Source of the DNA: CAVZTA01 sp963778025
Lineage (GTDB): Bacteria; Chloroflexota; Limnocylindria; Limnocylindrales; CSP1-4
Assembly (NCBI GenBank): GCA_963778025.1
Contig: CAVZTA010000002.1
Coordinates: 1 to 64,000 of the forward strand
Direction of reading: 5' to 3'
Length of the DNA stretch: 64,000 nt
In this document: piece after piece, positions 7,859 to 16,680 of the stretch
Layout of the letters: every line of letters begins with the position of its first letter
Position numbering within the stretch: the stretch's first letter is position 1
Translations under genes and position numbers: made by a program
The notes under the pieces: model-generated
What the model was told of the DNA's origin: nothing
Database searches by the model: none
Seen by the model: only the letters and a program-made list of their open reading frames with translations

Positions 7859-9235
7859 TCAGTGCTCGGTCGCGCCCGTGAAGGACCAGGACGCGATCCG
7901 GACCGCCGGCACGACGCTCGCCCCGAGGAAGCTCTTCAGGACCTTCCGCTCGGAGCCGACCGCCTCGACGCCCGCCAACGCGTCCAGGTACGACTGCGTG
8001 AACCGCAGGTTCCGCACCGGCCCCACGATCCGCCCGCCCTCGACCAGGAACGTCCCATCCCGCGTCATCCCGGTCACGACCACCTTCTTGGGATGCACCG
8101 GGTTCGTGTAGTGGAAGCGCGTGACCAGCAGCCCGCGCTCCAGCCCGCCGATCAGCTCGTCGCGTGAGGCGGAACCCGGCGACATCAGCATGTGCCCGGG
8201 GAAGGGGCCGTAGGTGTTCGGCGCGGGCAGGCCGTGACCGGTCGACGCGACGCCATCGCGGACGGCCGTCTGCCGGTCATACACGACGTCGCGACACACG
8301 CCCGCATCGAGCAGCGTGACGCGCTGCTTGGCCACGCCCTCGTAGTCGAACGACGCCGGCAGACCGGCCGGATCGCGCCCGTCATCGACGATCGTCACGA
8401 GCTTCGAGCCCACGACCCGACCGGGCTCGACGAACGAGCGCCCCTCCTGGACCGCCAGCGCGGAGAAGCCGAGGTACGCGAGCATGTCGAGGAGGTCCGT
8501 GACGGCGTAGCTCTCGAGCACGACCGGGTAGTCGCCGGGCTCCACGCTGACCGCGTTCGCGCTCGCCCCGGCCTTCTCGGCGGCTTCGCGTCCGAGCGCC
8601 GAGCCGTCGATGGTGGTCGCATCCACCGCGCACGCCTCGGCGTAGCCGGACCCGCCGTCGGCGCCGGTCACGACGGTCAGGAGCTGCGACGCCGTCCGCG
8701 ACTCGGCGGACCGGACGCCTCTCGAGTTCGCGACCGCGATCGCCTCGACCTCCATCGAGAACGAGCCGAACGCCACGGCGCCCGCGGCATCGGCCGCGGC
8801 GATGACGGCCCGCGCGCCCTCCGCGCGCAGCTCCGGGGTCGCGGCGGCGGTCGCCGGCGCGTACGCGACGGGCAGCGGCGCGACGTCCGTCGGCTCCGGA
8901 AGCCCGCCCCACTCCTCGAGCTCCTCGATCTGGCGCGCGATGGCCCCGGCGCGCTCGACGAGCGACCGGATCCCGTCGTCGTCGGTGCGACCGGACGACG
9001 CGACCGCGACGCGCTTCCCGATCACGAACCGGAGGTTCACGAACGCGCCGTCCTCGGCGACGTTCTGATGGATCTGGGAATTGGCGAACCGTGTCAGCGA
9101 GCTGTGGCCGGTCCCGACCAGTGCCTCGGCCTCGGTCGCACCCGCCTTGGTCGCCGCCTCGACGATCCGCTCGCCGAGCGCCAGGGCATCCGACGCGGCG
9201 ACCTGGGGATCGATCGGCACCGCGGTGTCGGTCAC
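7859..9235 (-). CDS. TldE/PmbA-type metallopeptidase partner
   Basis: 458 residues from a GTG at 9235 that overlaps the tldD stop (GTGA). It matches the TldD/PmbA fold: ERIVEAATKAGATEAEALV, then FANSQIHQNVAEDGAFVNLRFVIG, GFSALAVQEGRSFVEPGRVVG, and the C-terminal SPGSASRDELIGG with VVVTGMTRDGTFLVEGGRIVGPV. Like other PmbA/TldE chains it lacks the HExxxH zinc motif found in TldD. In Escherichia coli TldD and TldE form a heterodimer that degrades unfolded peptides, matures microcin B17 and acts on CcdA. Coupling to tldD by overlap supports the same complex here. No RiPP precursor is visible next to it. Confidence 0.9.
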   Translation of the reverse strand: MTDTAVPIDPQVAASDALALGERIVEAATKAGATEAEALVGTGHSSLTRFANSQIHQNVAEDGAFVNLRFVIGKRVAVASSGRTDDDGIRSLVERAGAIARQIEELEEWGGLPEPTDVAPLPVAYAPATAAATPELRAEGARAVIAAADAAGAVAFGSFSMEVEAIAVANSRGVRSAESRTASQLLTVVTGADGGSGYAEACAVDATTIDGSALGREAAEKAGASANAVSVEPGDYPVVLESYAVTDLLDMLAYLGFSALAVQEGRSFVEPGRVVGSKLVTIVDDGRDPAGLPASFDYEGVAKQRVTLLDAGVCRDVVYDRQTAVRDGVASTGHGLPAPNTYGPFPGHMLMSPGSASRDELIGGLERGLLVTRFHYTNPVHPKKVVVTGMTRDGTFLVEGGRIVGPVRNLRFTQSYLDALAGVEAVGSERKVLKSFLGASVVPAVRIASWSFTGATEH

Positions 9236-10674
9236 GACATCACCCCCACCCGGACGTCGCGGAACCGGGCGCCCGAGACGCCATGGCCGACGTGCCCGGT
9301 CTGACCCGGCTCGCCCTTGCCGCAGTTCGGCGTGCCCCACATCTTCCAGGAGCTGGCGTCGCCCACGGCGTCCATCGAGCGCCACAGCTCGTACGTGATG
9401 CCGGTATAGGTCCCGTTGCGGTACAGCTGGCCGAGCTTGCCGCCCTTGATCTCCCGACAGACCTCGGTCGCGAACTGGAAGTTGAGTCGCCGGTCGTCGA
9501 TGGACCACGACCGGTTCGTCTCGAACAGCAGCCCGTCGTCGGTGTCCTCGACGATCTGCTCGAACGTCATCCCCGGCTTCGGCAACAGGTTGACGTTCGT
9601 CATGCGGATGAGCGGGATGCGGTTCCAGCCATCGGCGCGCATCGCGCCCCCGCTCCGGCGGCCGATCCGCGGTGCCGTCTCGCGCGAGCTCAGGTAGCCC
9701 ACGAACATCCCGCCCTGGATGAGTGGCACCTGCTGAGCCGCGACCCCCTCGTCGTCCCAGCCGAAGGTGCCCAGTCCGCCGTCGACGGTGGCGTCCGCGA
9801 CGATGTCGACGAGGTCCGATCCGTAGCGGAATGAGCCCAGCTTGTCGGTGGTCAGGAAGCTCGTCCCGGCGTAGCTGGCCTCGGTGCCGAAGGCGCGGTC
9901 GAGCTCGGTCGGGTGGCCGCACGACTCGTGGACCTGCATGTACAGCTGCGACGGGTGCAGGACGATCGTCCGCACGCCGGGCGGCAGCTGCGGCGCCTGG
10001 ATGAGCTCGAGGGTCTCGTTCGCGATGCGCTCGGCGTTCCCGACGAGGTCGAAGCTGCGGACGAGCTCGTAGCCCGCCGAGCCCCAGCCGCCGCCGTTGT
10101 CGGGATAGCTCCGGCGCTGGTGCTCGTCGCCGTCGATCGCGTTGGCCTCGAGCCCCGCCCCGGTGTGGGTGATGAGCTGCTCGACGTAGCTGCCGTCGGA
10201 CGCGGCGAAGACCTTGTCCTCGCGCTGCGCCGCGTAGAGCGACTCCGTGAACGCGATGCCCTTGACCCGGCGGAGCGCCTCGTCCGCGGCGAGCAGGTCG
10301 CCGATCTTCGTCTCGAGCGGGACCGTGAACGGGTCCTCCGCGACCGGCGTCGCGTAGCGGCCCGTCGCCGGCGGACGGTCGTCGAGGACGGCGGGATCGC
10401 GCAACGCGGTCGCGGAGGCGCGGGCGATGCGCACGGCCTCGGCGGCGATCCGGTCGGCGTCGGCGGTGGTCAGGCGATGGGACGACGCGAAGCCCCACGC
10501 GCCGTCGACGAGCACCCGGACGCCGAAGCCCTCGTTCTCGCCGGAGGCGACGGCCTCCACGCGGCCGCTCTTGATGGTGACCTGCTCGTCCTGGCGCCGG
10601 ACCACGCGGATGTCCGCATACGAAGCGCCCAGGGACGTCGCGGTGTCCAGGGCGCGGTCGGTCAGATCACGCAT
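9232..10674 (-). CDS. tldD: TldD-type zinc metallopeptidase
   Basis: 480 residues, the usual length for TldD. The active-site motif HESCGH is at residues 249-254 in QLYMQVHESCGHPTELDRAF. Other family landmarks are SGRVEAVASGENEGFGVRVL near the start, VLVDGAWGFASS, and the C-terminal NCGKGEPGQTGHVGHGVSGA. It should be the catalytic half of a cytosolic TldD-TldE heterodimer that cleaves short unstructured peptides. The start is the ATG at 10674, 8 nt after TACCCT, which fits a leaderless mRNA. It is first in the tldD-tldE-cupin row. Confidence 0.93.
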   Translation of the reverse strand: MRDLTDRALDTATSLGASYADIRVVRRQDEQVTIKSGRVEAVASGENEGFGVRVLVDGAWGFASSHRLTTADADRIAAEAVRIARASATALRDPAVLDDRPPATGRYATPVAEDPFTVPLETKIGDLLAADEALRRVKGIAFTESLYAAQREDKVFAASDGSYVEQLITHTGAGLEANAIDGDEHQRRSYPDNGGGWGSAGYELVRSFDLVGNAERIANETLELIQAPQLPPGVRTIVLHPSQLYMQVHESCGHPTELDRAFGTEASYAGTSFLTTDKLGSFRYGSDLVDIVADATVDGGLGTFGWDDEGVAAQQVPLIQGGMFVGYLSSRETAPRIGRRSGGAMRADGWNRIPLIRMTNVNLLPKPGMTFEQIVEDTDDGLLFETNRSWSIDDRRLNFQFATEVCREIKGGKLGQLYRNGTYTGITYELWRSMDAVGDASSWKMWGTPNCGKGEPGQTGHVGHGVSGARFRDVRVGVMS

Positions 10675-10682
10675 GCTGGCGG

Positions 10683-10688
10683 AGGGTA
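10683..10688 (-). promoter_or_regulatory. -10 box (TACCCT) for leaderless tldD mRNA
   Basis: On the minus strand TACCCT ends 8 nt before the tldD ATG at 10674; no ribosome-binding site lies between. Confidence 0.5.
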
Positions 10689-10715
10689 CCCCGCGCGCCG
10701 GTGGCTGGTCGGCCG

Positions 10716-12447
10716 TCAGAGGACGGGGCGCACCCCGATGGCCTGGCCGGTCAGGACGAGCCCCAGGCCGAGCACGAGGACGGCGGCACCGAGCGGCATC
10801 AGGCGCGTGACCCGACCGGCCGTCCCGCCGCGCGGGATGCGCTCCAGGAAGCCCCTCGCCGACACGAACAGCAGCCCCACGCCACCCATGACCGCGGCCA
10901 TGCCCAGCCCGAAGGCGACCACGAGCACGACCCCCCAGGCCGGTCGCCCGGCCGCGATCGTGCCCAGCAGGATCAGCAGGGCGTTCGTCGACGGGACGAG
11001 GCCACCGGCGAGGCCGAGCACGAACAGGCTGCGCCAGGTGATCGTCGCGCCGGCCGCGGGCACGTGCCGATGGCGGATCCCGCCATGGCTGTGCTCCTCG
11101 TCAGCGTGCGCGTGCTCGGTCGAGTGGCCCTCGTCCGCCGAGTGCGGATGGGCGTGGTCATGCGGGTGGGGATGGGCGTGCGCGTGCGCGTGGCCCGGCA
11201 CGTCGTCCGCATCCGCGTGCTCATGCGTGTGGTCGTGGTCGGGGACCGCGAGCAGCGCGTTGGCGACCCGCCGGTCGCGCCAGCGACGGAGCTCGGTGAA
11301 CAGCATCCACCCCCCGATGAGCACGATGGTGATCGCGGCGATCGCCGGCGCGGCCCGCACCACCACATCCGGCGGCAGTGCCTGTTGCGCTCCGACGACG
11401 ACCATCGCAAGGGCCAGGATGCCCAGCGTGTGGCTCAGGCTGACCGACAGGCCGAGGCCGGCTGCGTGGAGCGCCGTCCCGCGCGTCCCGACGAGATACG
11501 CGGCCATGAGCGTCTTGCCGTGTCCCGGGGTGAGCGCGTGGCCGGCGCCGAGCGCCGCCGCCGTCAGGAGGGCCACGAAGACGAGCAGCGGGTCGAGCCG
11601 GTCGGTGGTCAGGATCGACGGGATGCCCTCGACGCCGCCGGGGATCGCGGCCGGTGCGTTCCCCGCGACGGGCGCGACGGGGCGCGACGGTCGGGGCAGG
11701 CACGGTCGACGGGAGCGGGTCCACGGACGACGGCGCGGCCGGCGCGCCCGGCGAGGGGCTGCGCATCGGGGATGGTCGCCGGCGCGAGCGTCGGGTCCGC
11801 CGGGTGTGACGCGTGATCGTCACGTCGCGGACGTCGAGCGGCGTCGCGATGAGGTCCTTGGGATAGGCCGACAGCCGTGCCGAGACCGTCGTGGTCGCGG
11901 CCTCGCCGGCGACGGTCGCGCCATCGCCCTGGACCACGATCTCACGCCAGCCGATGCGCTCGGCCATGAAGTCATCGCGGAACGCCAGGGTCGTCGCGGC
12001 CGCGAGTGGGTTCGAGAACGGCGCCTCGAATTCGCACACGAGCCGCATCGTCGACAGGCCGCCGTTGCCGGGCGGGAACGTGACGCCCGCCGCGGACAGC
12101 TGCGGTGCGAGCGCGACACCGGAGGCGGTGAGGGACAGACCGCCCAGGACCTCGCCGCACCCGTCGACCCGCACCGCGTCCAGCTCGGCCGGGGACAGCT
12201 CGCCATCCGCGTCGGCGTCGAGCGTCCGGCGGACCTGGAACGTCGGGATCTCGGCGCGGTCGATGACGACGTCGAGGTGGACGCCGTCGGGCGTGACGCG
12301 CAACCCCGCGTAGTGGTTGACCGTGAAGTTGCCGAGCGGATGCGCCAGCGCCAGCGCCGGGACGACCAGCGCCGCGACCACGCCCAGCAGCCCGCCGGCG
12401 ACCCGGCGTCGCTTGAGCCCGACCCGACGGCGCCCGAGCGCGCTCAC
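10716..12447 (-). CDS. NicO-type nickel/cobalt transporter with N-terminal exported domain and His-rich loop (frame-broken)
   Basis: From a GTG at 12447 the protein starts with a signal-like helix (LLGVVAALVVPALALAHPLG). A soluble domain of about 190 residues follows (NFTVNHYAGLRVTPDGVHLD to YPKDLIATPLDVRDVTI), then a Pro/Ala-rich linker and the membrane domain (11.58-10.72 kb) with about six helices. Helix 1 carries GHALTPGHGKT, typical of the RcnA/NicO superfamily. Between helices 3 and 4 a loop of about 60 residues contains over 20 histidines (HAHAHAHPHPHDHAHPH), likely metal binding. The frame changes near 11679-11682 (CCCC for CCC) and possibly twice in the linker at 11.76-11.82 kb. GTGA overlap couples it to the TPR gene upstream. 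It probably exports or imports Ni or Co; direction cannot be read. Confidence 0.8.
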
Positions 12448-13820
12448 GGGATCGTCGCCAGGGCGTCGCGCGCGCGGGTCGCCCCCAGCGGGTCGAAGCC
12501 CGGATCGAGCGCGAGCGCGTCGGACAGGTAGGTCTTCGCGTCCCCGGGTCGGCCGTCGGCGAGGGCGATCATCCCGGCGTGATACAGCATCCTGGGGTCG
12601 CGCGTGCCGGCGGCGAGTGCCTGGTCGGCAGCGGCGTGTGCGTCGGCGACGCGGCCGGCGGCGAGGAGCGCCCACGCGTAGGCGTCGTAGCCGTAGACGT
12701 CCTTGCGCACCGCGAGCTCGCTCTCGGCCATGCGCACCGCGCGCGCCGGATCGAGGCCGTGGTCCGCGAGATACAGCACGAGGGTCCGGTCGTAGACGTT
12801 CGCGGCGTCACCCGCGAGCTTGGCGATCGCCTCGACCGTCGCGAGGTCGTCGGCCGCTGCCTGCGCATCGCCCGCTGCGCCACGGATCGTGTGGAGGTCC
12901 GCGCGGCGCGCGAGGGATTCGGGGAGCGGGATGGTCGCGATCGCCTGATCGTAGTCGGCGATGGCGGTGTCGAGGTCGCCGGCCGCGAACGCGCGCCGGC
13001 CGAGCCCGACGAGCGCCGCCGGCCAGCCCGGGCGCACCGCGACGGCCGCCTGGTAGGCGGCCATGGCCTCGTCGGGGTGCCCGGTCGCCGCGAGCAGATC
13101 GCCCAGCGTCGTCTGGTAGAACGCCAGGCCGGCGCCCTCGGCGCCCTCGTCGATCGCGTGCTGCACGGCGTCGCGCGCCGCCTGGACGGCCGCGTCGGCG
13201 CGGCCCTCGATGAACGCCAGCCGGCTGCGCCGGATGTCACTCGCCGCGCCGCCCGCCACGATCGCCAGATGGTCGATGGCACGGTGCGCCGCCGGGAGGT
13301 CGCCGAGCTCGATCGACGCATCGCCCAGGACGCCCAGGGCGACGGCGTCGTCCGGGTCGTCGGCGAGCAGCGCCTGGGCGGCGTCGCGGGCATCGGTGAA
13401 CCGATGGAGGGCGACGAGGACGGTCGCTCGAAGCGCGGCCGCGGGGTGGTAGCCCGGACTGGCGGCGAGGGCGGCATCGGCGGCGGCCTCGGCACGCAGG
13501 TAGGCGGTGACGTCGCCGGTCGCCCGCGCCAGCTCGATCGACGACTCGGTCAGCTTGACCGCGCTCGTCGTGTCGCGCCGGTCCCGTTCGAGGCGGTCCG
13601 CCCAGAACGCCACGTCATCGCGCATCCGGGCGAGCTCCGCGGCAGGATCGACGGCCACGGGTCCCGCGTCCTCGAGCAGCGACGGCTCGCCGAGCGTCCA
13701 GGGAAGCTGTCCGTCGGGCAGGATCGCGCGCACCACCTGGGTCCCCACCGCGATCGAGATGACGGCGACGACCGCGAGGACCGGCTTGAGCGGTGCCCGA
13801 TGGCGGGAGAGCGTCTGCAT
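12444..13820 (-). CDS. Membrane-anchored TPR-repeat protein
   Basis: 458 residues from the ATG at 13820 (MQTLSRHRAPLKPVLAVVAV). One N-terminal helix (VLAVVAVISIAVGTQVVRAI) anchors it, so the rest should be outside the cytoplasm. The body is a run of TPR-like helix pairs such as AEAAADAALAASPGYHPAAAL, LLADDPDDAVALGVLGDAS and AYQAAVAVRPGWPAALVGLG, ending with ALALDPGFDPLGATRARDAL. An upstream in-frame start at 13919 would overlap the end of the DUF4331 gene and lacks the family look. It sits between DUF4331 and the NicO transporter, coupled to the latter by GTGA. A scaffold or assembly role is an inference. Confidence 0.75.
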   Translation of the reverse strand: MQTLSRHRAPLKPVLAVVAVISIAVGTQVVRAILPDGQLPWTLGEPSLLEDAGPVAVDPAAELARMRDDVAFWADRLERDRRDTTSAVKLTESSIELARATGDVTAYLRAEAAADAALAASPGYHPAAALRATVLVALHRFTDARDAAQALLADDPDDAVALGVLGDASIELGDLPAAHRAIDHLAIVAGGAASDIRRSRLAFIEGRADAAVQAARDAVQHAIDEGAEGAGLAFYQTTLGDLLAATGHPDEAMAAYQAAVAVRPGWPAALVGLGRRAFAAGDLDTAIADYDQAIATIPLPESLARRADLHTIRGAAGDAQAAADDLATVEAIAKLAGDAANVYDRTLVLYLADHGLDPARAVRMAESELAVRKDVYGYDAYAWALLAAGRVADAHAAADQALAAGTRDPRMLYHAGMIALADGRPGDAKTYLSDALALDPGFDPLGATRARDALATIP

Positions 13821-13915
13821 GATCGTTCGTGCGTCCCAGCTGCGGCGATGGATGACTGCCGATGGAACGATGACGGGCCGGGCGCCGGCGGGTCGCCGAC
13901 GCCCGGCCCGAGCGC

Positions 13916-15106
13916 TCACTGCGGTCGAGCGAGGTACGGGAAGGTGGCCGAGAACGACTTGTCGTTGGCGTCGACGCCGTCGCTCGGGATGGCACCCTTC
14001 GTGAGCAGCGAGAACTCGGCATCGATGACGTCGTCACCGAGCCGGCGCCCGTTGAGGAAGCCCGACGGGTCGCCGAGCTTGACCGTCAGCACGTCGGGCA
14101 GGAGCACCTTCGCGAGCCCGGCGATCTCGTCGTCGGTCCACGTGTCGGCCCCGTTGGTGTCGAGGACGTTGTTGATGACGCCCATGACCGCGACGACGTT
14201 GTCGGTCGTGATCCGCCGGTCGGAGGTCGGGTTGACGTGGTTGAACCCTTCCTTCTCGGCGTTGTTGAGCGTGCTCGAGAGCGGCAGATGCGTGCCGTTG
14301 AACACCGTGTTGATCGCCGGCCGGCCCATGCGGTCCAGCTGGTCCCAGCCGTACGGTCGGGCGATCGACGTGGTCCCCCAGACGCCGACCGTCTTGCCGG
14401 TGCCGCCGATCATGCCGTTGGGGACCCGGATGACCATCGACAGGACGTTGGTCCCGGCGAACGTGTCCGACCCGGTGAAGCCACCCAGCAGGCTGCCGGT
14501 GCCGCCGCCCGGTGCGCCGAGCGTCGTGTTGCCCGCGAGCAGCTCGGACTTGAACTGGATGAACCCGTTCAGGTCGAAGAAGAACGGATCGTCGCGGGTG
14601 CCGGCGAACGACTGCCCGCCGCCGACGACGGTCGCGATGCGGTTGCTGAAGCCGTACGGCGTCGTGCGGCCGACGGCGACGATCGCCCCGGTCCACTCGT
14701 GCCGGTTCGCGGCGCTGCCGGTCGCCCGGCGGACCTGGTAGTCCTGGACCTTGCGGCCGCCGCTGACCGAGATCGGCGCGCCGAACCGGTAGCGGTACGC
14801 GACGTCCGCCGCCGCGTCGCCGTTGGTGTCGACCTTGAGCTCGTACAGGGTGCTGGTGCGGAACACCGCAGCCGTGGAGTCGCTCGGGGCCATGAGCCCG
14901 TCGACGTTCAGGACGAGCGTCGTCGTGCTCGCCGTCGAGCGGAACGCGTAGACGTCAGTGATGTCGATCCGGTGGTCGGCCTTGGCCGACGGGGCGTCGA
15001 GGTGGTCGGCGCCGGTGACCAGGAGCGGGCCCGCGATCAGGACCGCGGCCATGCCGGCCGCGCCCAGGATCCCGACCGTCCCGGTGGTCTGCTTGAGGGA
15101 AGGCAT
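13916..15106 (-). CDS. DUF4331-family secreted protein
   Basis: 396 residues from the ATG at 15106. An N-terminal signal segment (GILGAAGMAAVLIAGPLLVTG) is followed directly by ADHLDAPSAKADHRIDITDVYAF, the hallmark start of DUF4331 proteins. Further family landmarks are TLVLNVDGLMAPSDSTAAVF, DPFFFDLNGFIQFKSE, GTNVLSMVIRVPNGMIGG and the C-terminal VLLPDVLTVKLGDPSGFLNG with GRRLGDDVIDAEFSLL. DUF4331 proteins are exported, calcium- or metal-rich-looking beta proteins of unknown function. Here the gene leads an operon with a TPR protein and a NicO-type metal transporter, which hints at a role in binding or sensing metal outside the cell (inference). Confidence 0.9.
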   Translation of the reverse strand: MPSLKQTTGTVGILGAAGMAAVLIAGPLLVTGADHLDAPSAKADHRIDITDVYAFRSTASTTTLVLNVDGLMAPSDSTAAVFRTSTLYELKVDTNGDAAADVAYRYRFGAPISVSGGRKVQDYQVRRATGSAANRHEWTGAIVAVGRTTPYGFSNRIATVVGGGQSFAGTRDDPFFFDLNGFIQFKSELLAGNTTLGAPGGGTGSLLGGFTGSDTFAGTNVLSMVIRVPNGMIGGTGKTVGVWGTTSIARPYGWDQLDRMGRPAINTVFNGTHLPLSSTLNNAEKEGFNHVNPTSDRRITTDNVVAVMGVINNVLDTNGADTWTDDEIAGLAKVLLPDVLTVKLGDPSGFLNGRRLGDDVIDAEFSLLTKGAIPSDGVDANDKSFSATFPYLARPQ

Positions 15107-15346
15107 GAGCCTGTGTCGTCCTCCGTGCGGACGGCCGCTCGGGCCGCACCGCGTGCGCGATGGTTGAACGGACGTGATCGGCGCAGGGCGCGCCGAAGCA
15201 AGGTCGGGCACGTTGGGCAGTGGCCATCCCTCCTGTGCCGGCGCATCGCGTGCCGGTGACGGGCCGCGACGCGCTGCTCTGGTGGATCCGGTCGCGAGCG
15301 GCTACGCCCTCTCCTTCGCAGGCCGGGTCCGGCCGGATGAATCGCC

Positions 15347-15352
15347 TACACT
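15347..15352 (+). promoter_or_regulatory. -10 box (TACACT) for leaderless tmk mRNA
   Basis: TACACT ends 7 nt before the GTG at 15360. The rest of the 250-bp divergent region to the DUF4331 start (15107-15359) shows nothing else I can name. Confidence 0.55.
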
Positions 15353-15359
15353 CGGTCGC

Positions 15360-16017
15360 GTGACGACGGACGGGACGCGTCGCGGCCAGTTCCTCACGCT
15401 CGAGGGGCCGGAGGGAGCTGGCAAGTCCACGCAGGCCGCTCGCGTCCGCGACCATCTCGCGAACCGCGGCCGCACCGTCGTCCTCACGCGAGAGCCCGGT
15501 GGCACCCCGCGTCGGCGAGGCGATCCGCGATGTCCTCCTGGCCACGGCGCCCGAGCGCCACCCGGCCGGCCCGCGCGTCGACGCCCTGCTGTTCAGCGCC
15601 GCGCGGGCCCAGCTCGTCGCGACGGTCATCGAGCCCGCCCTGGAGCGTGGCGAGGTCGTCGTCTGCGACCGCTATGCCGACTCGACGCTTGCCTACCAGG
15701 GATACGCCGCGGGTCTGCCGCTTGGCGAGCTTCGGGAGCTCGCCACGTTCGCCACGGGCGGCCTGCGACCGGACCTGACGATCCTGCTCGACCTTCCCGT
15801 GGAAGCCGGGCTGGCCCGGAAGGCAGGTCAGGAGACACGGTTCGAGCAGGCGTTCGACGTCGACTACCATCGCCGCGTCCGGGCGGGGTTCCTCGCCCTG
15901 GCGGCCGCGGAGCCCGGGCGCTTCACGGTCGTCGACGCGGCCCAGGAGCCACACGCCGTCACGCGCGATGTCCTGGCCGCGGTCGACCGGCTGCCGGTGC
16001 CCGGACGCACGGCCTAG
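15360..16017 (+). CDS. tmk: Thymidylate kinase (one frame break)
   Basis: About 218 residues after repair, the normal length. Catalyses dTMP + ATP to dTDP, an essential cytosolic step. The P-loop is FLTLEGPEGAGKSTQ, followed by TREPGGTP, the DR(Y) motif CDRYADSTLAYQGYA and DLTILLDLPVEAGLARK. The lid side is not Arg-rich in the way of the E. coli enzyme as far as I can tell. The frame shifts by one base near 15510, between REPGGTP and VGEAIRDVLLATAPERHP, the most conserved part of the protein. Since tmk is essential, an error in the sequence is the likeliest cause. Start is the GTG after a TACACT box. The sigma factor gene follows 33 bp later. Confidence 0.92.
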
Positions 16018-16050
16018 TGAACCGCCAAGGCCGAACCGACGCATGAGCCG

Positions 16051-16680
16051 ATGACCGATCACCAGCAGGCTGCCGGGACGTCCCCGGCTGCAGGGACGTC
16101 CGACGGCCACGAACCGGACGAGCAGTTGCTCGCCGGGCTGGTCGACGGACGCCTCGATGCGCTCGATCGGCTGTACGACCGATACCGCACGATGGCCTAC
16201 TCGATCGCCCTCCGGATCACCAGCGACGCGACGCTTGCGGAAGACGTCGTCCAGGACGCGTTCCTGGGCGCGTGGCGCAACGCCGCCCGCTACGAGCTGG
16301 GCCGGGGGAGCGTCCGGACGTGGCTGTTGTCGATCGTCCACCATCGCGCGATCGACGCGGTGCGCCGGCGGCGGCCCACCGCCGAGCTGCCCGAAGGCGG
16401 CGAGGACGGGCCGGCGCCCGCGCAGCTGACGCTGCCCGACATCTGGCCCGAGGTGGCCGCGGGGATCGACCGCGAGACGGTCCGCGGCGCGCTCGCGACG
16501 CTGTCCGACGTCCAGCGCGAGGCGATCGAGCTCGCGTACTTCGGCGGGCTCACGCAGGTCGAGATCGCGGAGCGGACGGCCACCCCGCTGGGCACCGTGA
16601 AGAGCCGCATCCGCCTGGGCCTGCTCGGCATGCGCCGGGCGATCGTGGGCGACGACGGGGTCGAGGAGCTCTCGACGTGA
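16051..16680 (+). CDS. ECF-type RNA polymerase sigma factor
   Basis: 209 residues. Region 2 is DRLYDRYRTMAYSIALRITS followed by DAEDVVQDAF-like LAEDVVQDAFLGAWRNAARY and SVRTWLLSIVHHRAIDAVRR. Region 4 is LATLSDVQREAIELAYFGGL with TQVEIAERTATPLGTVKSRI, the promoter -35 recognition helix. These are the two domains of an ECF (SigK/SigL-like) factor. The first 25 residues are a Gly/Ala/Thr-rich tail. The anti-sigma gene overlaps the stop as GTGA, so the two are made together, as usual for ECF/anti-sigma pairs. The inducing signal is unknown. Confidence 0.93.
   Translation: MTDHQQAAGTSPAAGTSDGHEPDEQLLAGLVDGRLDALDRLYDRYRTMAYSIALRITSDATLAEDVVQDAFLGAWRNAARYELGRGSVRTWLLSIVHHRAIDAVRRRRPTAELPEGGEDGPAPAQLTLPDIWPEVAAGIDRETVRGALATLSDVQREAIELAYFGGLTQVEIAERTATPLGTVKSRIRLGLLGMRRAIVGDDGVEELST

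Noticed and set aside
7859..9235. RiPP cluster around tldD/tldE
   Set aside because: No precursor peptide, cyclodehydratase, radical SAM or exporter gene nearby; the pair is probably housekeeping.
15107..15359. Replication origin or DnaA boxes in the divergent region before tmk
   Set aside because: No TTATCCACA-like boxes or AT-rich stretch seen.
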